From: Nitrospirales bacterium LBB_01
GTDB taxonomy: Bacteria; Nitrospirota; Thermodesulfovibrionia; Thermodesulfovibrionales; Magnetobacteriaceae
Direction: 5' to 3'
Length of the DNA: 64,000 bases
Assembly: GCA_004376055.2 (NCBI GenBank)
Contig: CP049016.1
Span: forward strand, 1,488,001 to 1,552,000
Shown here: positions 59,962 through 64,000 of the stretch, piece after piece
How positions within the stretch are numbered: position 1 is the stretch's first letter
How the letters are laid out: each line of letters begins with the position of its first letter
The notes under the pieces: generated by a model
Databases searched by the model: none
Told to the model about the DNA's origin: nothing
The model's input: only the letters and a program-made list of their open reading frames with translations
Program-made: the position numbers and the translations under genes

Positions 59962-62952
59962 ATGCTAAAGAAATTTATAACTATAGTATTGATAGCATCC
60001 ATCTTGCCTATTACCATAAGCGGGTTTGTTATTTATCATCACTGCAAGGAAAGCTTGATGAAAGTTCTGGAGAATCAATTGCGTGCAACTGCGGCTATTC
60101 AGGAATCCAGAATCAATATACTATTTGACAGATTTTCTGACGATGTCAAGATGATTGCAAATAGGCCGAATCTTAAAAAACAATTAGCATCATACGAAAA
60201 AAACAGGGACGCTGAATCAAAGGACAATCTTGCAAAAGTATTGCACGAACTTATGAGCACCATCACGATATTTCACGAAATATCGCTTGTCGGCATAAAC
60301 GGTGAGGTCATCTATTCAACCAATAACTCAATAATCGGAAAACAAATCAATTATGAACCTTTTTTGGCAAAAAACCATAAAGAGCCCGTGATTATAGATA
60401 CCATTAAGGGACATGATAACGCTCCCGACATTTTGTTTTCATTTCCATTGCTTATGGAGGATAATCTAATAGGCTTTGTGAGCGGCATATTGGACGCTAA
60501 ATACCTTACCGACATTACGGGAGATTACACGGGGTTAGGAAAAACTGGCGAAACAGTGCTGGCAAAAAGAGACGAAAAAGGCGACGCATTATTTATAGTC
60601 CCCCTGCGTAAAGACAAAAACGCCGCCTTTGCCCTTAAAATACCTAAAGACAATACGACCACGCTTATCACTCAGGCATTGCTTAAAAGACAACACGTGT
60701 ATAGCGCTTTTATAGATTACAAGGGGGCTGATGTAATAGGCGTTACGCGTTATATAGCCCGAGCGGACTGGGGAGTTGTCGTTAAGATTGACACAGCCGA
60801 GTTTATGGAGCCGTTAGTCCGATTAAGAAATTTTTTAATCATAAGTTATCTCATGCTGATTGGATTCATATTACTTACTTTATGGCATCTCGTTAGACGT
60901 ATAACCTGGCCGCTTACGCATCTGACAAAAATAGCTACTAAAATTTCTGAAGGGGATATCTCTCAAAGGATTGAAATAACTTCTGACGGCGAGATAGGGA
61001 TTCTATCTATGACGTTTAACCAGATGCTCGATAGAATCAAGGAGATGCATACGGCAGCAGAAGATAAATTCACAGAGCTTAACGTAATTGTTAATACACT
61101 GCCCGGTATTTTTTACCTTACCGATCAAGAAGGGAAAATCCTCATGCACAACAATAACTTTATGGAGGTAACCGGCTACTCTTCTGAGGAGATACATAAT
61201 ATGTCCGTATTTGATTTCTTCATAGCGGACGATAAAGAATGCGTAGATAAAATATTTCATAAGGTAAATGAAGACGGCAGGGCAGACTACGAGCTATTGT
61301 TATCCACAAAGGACAATAACAAGATTTCATATTATTTCATTTTCTCGTTAATCCGGCAAGATAAAAAAGTTGACATCGTATCAATTGGTGTAGATATTTC
61401 AGAGCGCGTCCAGATGGAAAACGAGCTTGGAGAATACCGTGAGCACCTGCAAGAACTTGTCGAGCATAAAACGTTAGAAATACTGACAATAAACAAACAA
61501 TTGGGTCATGAGATAGAAAAAAGTATCGCAAACGCAAAAGAATTAAAAGAAAAAGAAGAGCTGCTGCGCCTGATTACAGACTCACTGCCTGCGCTGATTG
61601 CTTATTTAGACAGCGAAACCCGCTACCGCTTCGCCAACAAACTCTACGAGGACTGGTTTGGGTACTCACATTCTGAGATATTAGGAAAACGCCTCAAGGA
61701 AATATTAGGACAAGACTATCACGAGGTCGTTAAAGATAATCTAATAATGGCGTTATCGGGACAGAAGGTGCAGTTTGACGGATACATAAAGCTAAAAGAC
61801 GGAACACAAAAGATTATCGCCGTAAGGTATATCCCCCACCTCAACGCAGAAGATGGAAATGTCAAAGGTATCTCTGTAATAGCTCATGATATTACTGAAC
61901 TGAAAAACACCGAACTGGCGCTTAGGGAAAGCGAAGAGCGTTTTCGTAGGATATTTGAGGATAGCCCGATAGGAATAGCCGTAACGGACAGTAACGACTA
62001 TTTTATTAAAGTCAACAATACCATGTGCCAGATGCTGGGATATACCGAAGAGGAATTCAAAACCCTCACATATCATGAATTAACCCACAAAGAAGATTTT
62101 AATGAGCACAAGAAACTTGTAAGTAAGCTAAGAAATGCCCTAATACCCGCTTATAAGATGGAAAAACGCTACGTCAGGAAAAATGGAGAGGTAATATGGG
62201 TAAACGTTATCGCTGATTTAATAAGAGATGAAAACGGTGCTGTTGTGTATGGGATAGGAATGATTGAAAATATTACACACCGCAAGGAAATGGAAATGTC
62301 AATTGCCATGTACACAGACCAACTGGAATCAGTGGTACAGGAACGCACAAAGGAATTGCTGGACAGCCTTGATAAACTTCGCTCCCACACTAACGCTATA
62401 ATACAGGCCATGTGCGCTGCCGTAGAGGCCAGAGATCCATACACCGCAGGACATCAACTAAGGGTAAGCAAATTGTCCTCTGCTATTGCCGATGAGTTGG
62501 GACTTAGCGAACAACAGAAGGAAGGTGTGCTGCTATCGTCTGCAATACACGATCTCGGCAAGATATACGTGCCCTCTGAGATACTCAGCAGGCCGGGCAA
62601 GCTGAAAGCCTCCGAGTTTAACCTTATTAAAGAGCATTCGCAGGTCGGGTTTGAAATTTTAAAAGGTATAGATTTTTCCTACCCAGTTGCTCAGATAGTA
62701 TTGCAGCATCATGAACGAATGGACGGCTCAGGGTATCCACTTGGGCTTAAGGGCGACGATATTTTGCTTGAAGCAAGGATAATCTGTGTTTCCGATGTGG
62801 TTGAAGCGATGGCTAACCACAGGCCGTATCGTCCAGCTCTGGGAATAGAGAAGGCATTAGAGGAGATAACGAAAAATAGCGGTGTTTTATATGACAGCGA
62901 CGTCGTCTCGGCATGTGTTTCGGTTTTTAAAAAGTGGTTTAGTTTTACGTAA
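59962..62952 (+). CDS. Cache-HAMP-triple PAS-HD-GYP receptor phosphodiesterase
   Basis: 996 residues. Membrane helix 1 (about 5-27), a periplasmic Cache sensor (about 35-280; IQESRINILFDRFSDDVKMIANRP), membrane helix 2 (about 292-312), HAMP, three PAS domains separated by coiled coils (VNTLPGIFYLTDQEG; ITDSLPALIAYLDSETRY; IFEDSPIGIAVTDSN), and an HD-GYP domain with HDLGKIYVPSEI and HHERMDGSGYPLGLKGDD. The HD-GYP spacing is ordinary, unlike the protein at 35787. It would degrade c-di-GMP in response to an external ligand. A TATAAT lies about 50 bases upstream of the ATG. Confidence 0.9.
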   Translation: MLKKFITIVLIASILPITISGFVIYHHCKESLMKVLENQLRATAAIQESRINILFDRFSDDVKMIANRPNLKKQLASYEKNRDAESKDNLAKVLHELMSTITIFHEISLVGINGEVIYSTNNSIIGKQINYEPFLAKNHKEPVIIDTIKGHDNAPDILFSFPLLMEDNLIGFVSGILDAKYLTDITGDYTGLGKTGETVLAKRDEKGDALFIVPLRKDKNAAFALKIPKDNTTTLITQALLKRQHVYSAFIDYKGADVIGVTRYIARADWGVVVKIDTAEFMEPLVRLRNFLIISYLMLIGFILLTLWHLVRRITWPLTHLTKIATKISEGDISQRIEITSDGEIGILSMTFNQMLDRIKEMHTAAEDKFTELNVIVNTLPGIFYLTDQEGKILMHNNNFMEVTGYSSEEIHNMSVFDFFIADDKECVDKIFHKVNEDGRADYELLLSTKDNNKISYYFIFSLIRQDKKVDIVSIGVDISERVQMENELGEYREHLQELVEHKTLEILTINKQLGHEIEKSIANAKELKEKEELLRLITDSLPALIAYLDSETRYRFANKLYEDWFGYSHSEILGKRLKEILGQDYHEVVKDNLIMALSGQKVQFDGYIKLKDGTQKIIAVRYIPHLNAEDGNVKGISVIAHDITELKNTELALRESEERFRRIFEDSPIGIAVTDSNDYFIKVNNTMCQMLGYTEEEFKTLTYHELTHKEDFNEHKKLVSKLRNALIPAYKMEKRYVRKNGEVIWVNVIADLIRDENGAVVYGIGMIENITHRKEMEMSIAMYTDQLESVVQERTKELLDSLDKLRSHTNAIIQAMCAAVEARDPYTAGHQLRVSKLSSAIADELGLSEQQKEGVLLSSAIHDLGKIYVPSEILSRPGKLKASEFNLIKEHSQVGFEILKGIDFSYPVAQIVLQHHERMDGSGYPLGLKGDDILLEARIICVSDVVEAMANHRPYRPALGIEKALEEITKNSGVLYDSDVVSACVSVFKKWFSFT

Positions 62953-63058
62953 ACGAAGCTATAACGTCAACAATTTCCTAATCATCTGATGAAACAAATA
63001 AGAAAATTTTACTATCCGAAAATATAATATCCACATTTTTCTATCCATCGTCCACACC

Positions 63059-63087
63059 TTGAGTATGACCAGTATCTTTGATATATA
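63059..63087 (+). promoter_or_regulatory. uvrC promoter
   Basis: TTGAGT (63059-63064), 17 bases, TATATA (63082-63087). The leader of about 15 bases includes the GGGAG ribosome site of uvrC. Confidence 0.5.
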
Positions 63088-63109
63088 CTACGGATATGGG
63101 AGTGTTTAT

Positions 63110-64000
63110 ATGAATAAAATGCCGGATAAGTTAAAAACTGTTGCCGCGGCCCCTGGGGTCTATATGTTTAAAAATCAAAAGGAGGTCATCCTTTATGTCG
63201 GTAAGGCACGTGTTCTCAGGAATCGTCTGCGCAGCTATTTTAATTCAAGTATCAAAACTGATCTAAGAAAAACGGCTCTTGTCAGAGAAGCTCATGATTT
63301 TACATTTATCGTGACCGAATCCGAGGTGGAGGCACTTGCTCTTGAGGCTAATCTAATAAAACAGCACCGTCCGAAATATAACATAATCCTCAAAGACGAT
63401 AAAAACTACCCATACCTGAAAGTCACAGTGACCGATAAGTGGCCTAAAATTGACGTTGTACGAAGGGTTCACAACGATGGGAATGTTTACACAGGGCCGT
63501 ATGTATCATCAAGGAGTATGAGAGAAATTTTGGATTTTGTCAAAAAACATTTTCCCCTGCGCACGTGCAACTATCGCCTTGAAAGCATTACACGCCCGTG
63601 TATTGACTACCAGATGGGATTTTGCAGCGCTCCATGTGTGGGACTCATAAGTAAGGACGAGTACATGGAGTATGTTAAAGAAGTAATTGAATTTCTTAAC
63701 GGTAAGCGCCAGACTTTGTTGGATAAACTTACCGAAAAAATGGTTTTTTTGTCGGATTCACTGCAATATGAGGCAGCCGCCAAATACAGAGATAAAATAA
63801 AGGCCATTGCAACCGCATGGGAGATGCAAAAGGTGGTTGACGTTAACTTTGCCGATATGGACGTTTTGGGGCTTTATCACACAGGAACGGAGGGGCTTAT
63901 AAATGTGTTTTTTGTAAGAAACGGCTGTCTAACCGGCGTAAAGGATTTCTACATAAAAGATATCGGTGGAGTTTCTGTAAAAGAGCTGATTTCCACGTTT
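63110..64000 (+). CDS. uvrC: Excinuclease ABC subunit UvrC (partial)
   Basis: ATG at 63110 with GGGAG 7 bases upstream; 297 codons remain open at the window end, so the C-terminal nuclease half is missing here. The N-terminal GIY-YIG domain is clear (GVYMFKNQKEVILYVGKARVL; the tyrosine of the first motif is in VYMF), followed by the helix LALEANLIKQHRPKYNI, DDKNYPYLKVT, TGPYVSS and the cysteine-rich RPCIDYQMGFCSAPCVG. UvrC makes both cuts in nucleotide excision repair. uvrA and uvrB are not in the window. Confidence 0.93.
   Translation, partial: MNKMPDKLKTVAAAPGVYMFKNQKEVILYVGKARVLRNRLRSYFNSSIKTDLRKTALVREAHDFTFIVTESEVEALALEANLIKQHRPKYNIILKDDKNYPYLKVTVTDKWPKIDVVRRVHNDGNVYTGPYVSSRSMREILDFVKKHFPLRTCNYRLESITRPCIDYQMGFCSAPCVGLISKDEYMEYVKEVIEFLNGKRQTLLDKLTEKMVFLSDSLQYEAAAKYRDKIKAIATAWEMQKVVDVNFADMDVLGLYHTGTEGLINVFFVRNGCLTGVKDFYIKDIGGVSVKELISTF

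Noticed and set aside
1-64000. CRISPR arrays, tRNA or rRNA genes, transposases, magnetosome genes
   Set aside because: No spaced direct repeats, T-arm-like tRNA motifs, rRNA segments or recognisable mam/mad or transposase proteins were seen by eye. A tRNA scan would settle the RNA part.

Overview
The window looks like a chromosomal piece of a flagellated Gram-negative bacterium with a moderately AT-rich genome. It carries lipoprotein and signal-peptide genes, a putative outer-membrane barrel with a heme site, type IV pilus and flagellar genes, MinCDE, many c-di-GMP and two-component proteins, selB, a TrpB2-type synthase, two DsrE-fold proteins and 'two-CW' cysteine domains. This combination fits Nitrospirota (Thermodesulfovibrionia, possibly the magnetotactic lineages). 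That is an inference from overall character, since there is no rRNA gene in the window to prove it. I saw no rRNA, tRNA, CRISPR array, prophage, transposase or magnetosome gene.

Layout. 1-2882 (minus): SyrD/PvdE-like ABC exporter, SPFH membrane protein and a Leu/Ile/Val-type binding lipoprotein cut by the window edge. 3001-7123 (minus): pilC-pilS-pilR. 7220-7648 (minus): a MerR regulator fused to a two-CW domain. 7824-9734 (minus): flgK behind a near-perfect sigma-54 promoter. 10008-12553 (plus): an AAA+/VWA pair. 12606-15995: kdpD-kdpE without kdpABC. 16132-16665: a periplasmic DsrE protein. 16690-18027 (minus): bioA, whose conserved N-terminus lies upstream of any ordinary start codon. 18123-20449 (minus): a restriction-modification pair. 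20950-22305: trpB2, then an accessory stretch (brnTA, a long hairpin, a broken P-loop gene, a DUF2442/DUF4160 pair), then selB (24357-26231).

26243-31573 holds a MITE-like repeat, a PAS-GGDEF-EAL protein, a TrmN6-like methyltransferase, and a diheme cytochrome followed by a fused monoheme cytochrome/putative barrel, which is a candidate electron conduit across the outer membrane. 31695-38105 holds a two-CW protein, then a tightly packed minus-strand run (SAM methyltransferase, pgeF, tsaE, nadK, type-4 UDG) with HD-GYP and CheX-like genes upstream. 38106-38632 has no gene but holds a decayed repeat copy, a CGCAGAT-type repeat and a terminator. 38633-45823 holds ferredoxin, copA, a membrane protein of unknown function, DUF4416, a TlpA-like thioredoxin and clpC. 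45953-49712 holds minCDE, rsmD, coaD and an EamA transporter. 50210-50738 is gene-free and carries two adjacent repeat copies plus a promoter. 50739-54167 holds zinc-dependent phospholipase C, moeA and leuC, with a palindromic element directly after the leuC stop. 54334-59882 holds a pentapeptide-repeat membrane protein, two small toxin/antitoxin-like pairs, ridA, der and a DsrE protein. 59962-64000 holds a Cache-PAS-HD-GYP receptor and the start of uvrC.

Themes. Surface appendages and c-di-GMP recur (pilSRC, flgK, one GGDEF-EAL, two HD-GYP, CheX). Four small toxin/antitoxin-like pairs are scattered among housekeeping genes. Several genes seem to have leaderless or near-leaderless transcripts, with a -10 hexamer a few bases before the start codon and no Shine-Dalgarno. 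Two pairs of unrelated genes (trpB/selB and leuC/ridA) share long upstream blocks. A family of about 180-bp inverted-repeat elements has left full, adjacent and decayed copies.
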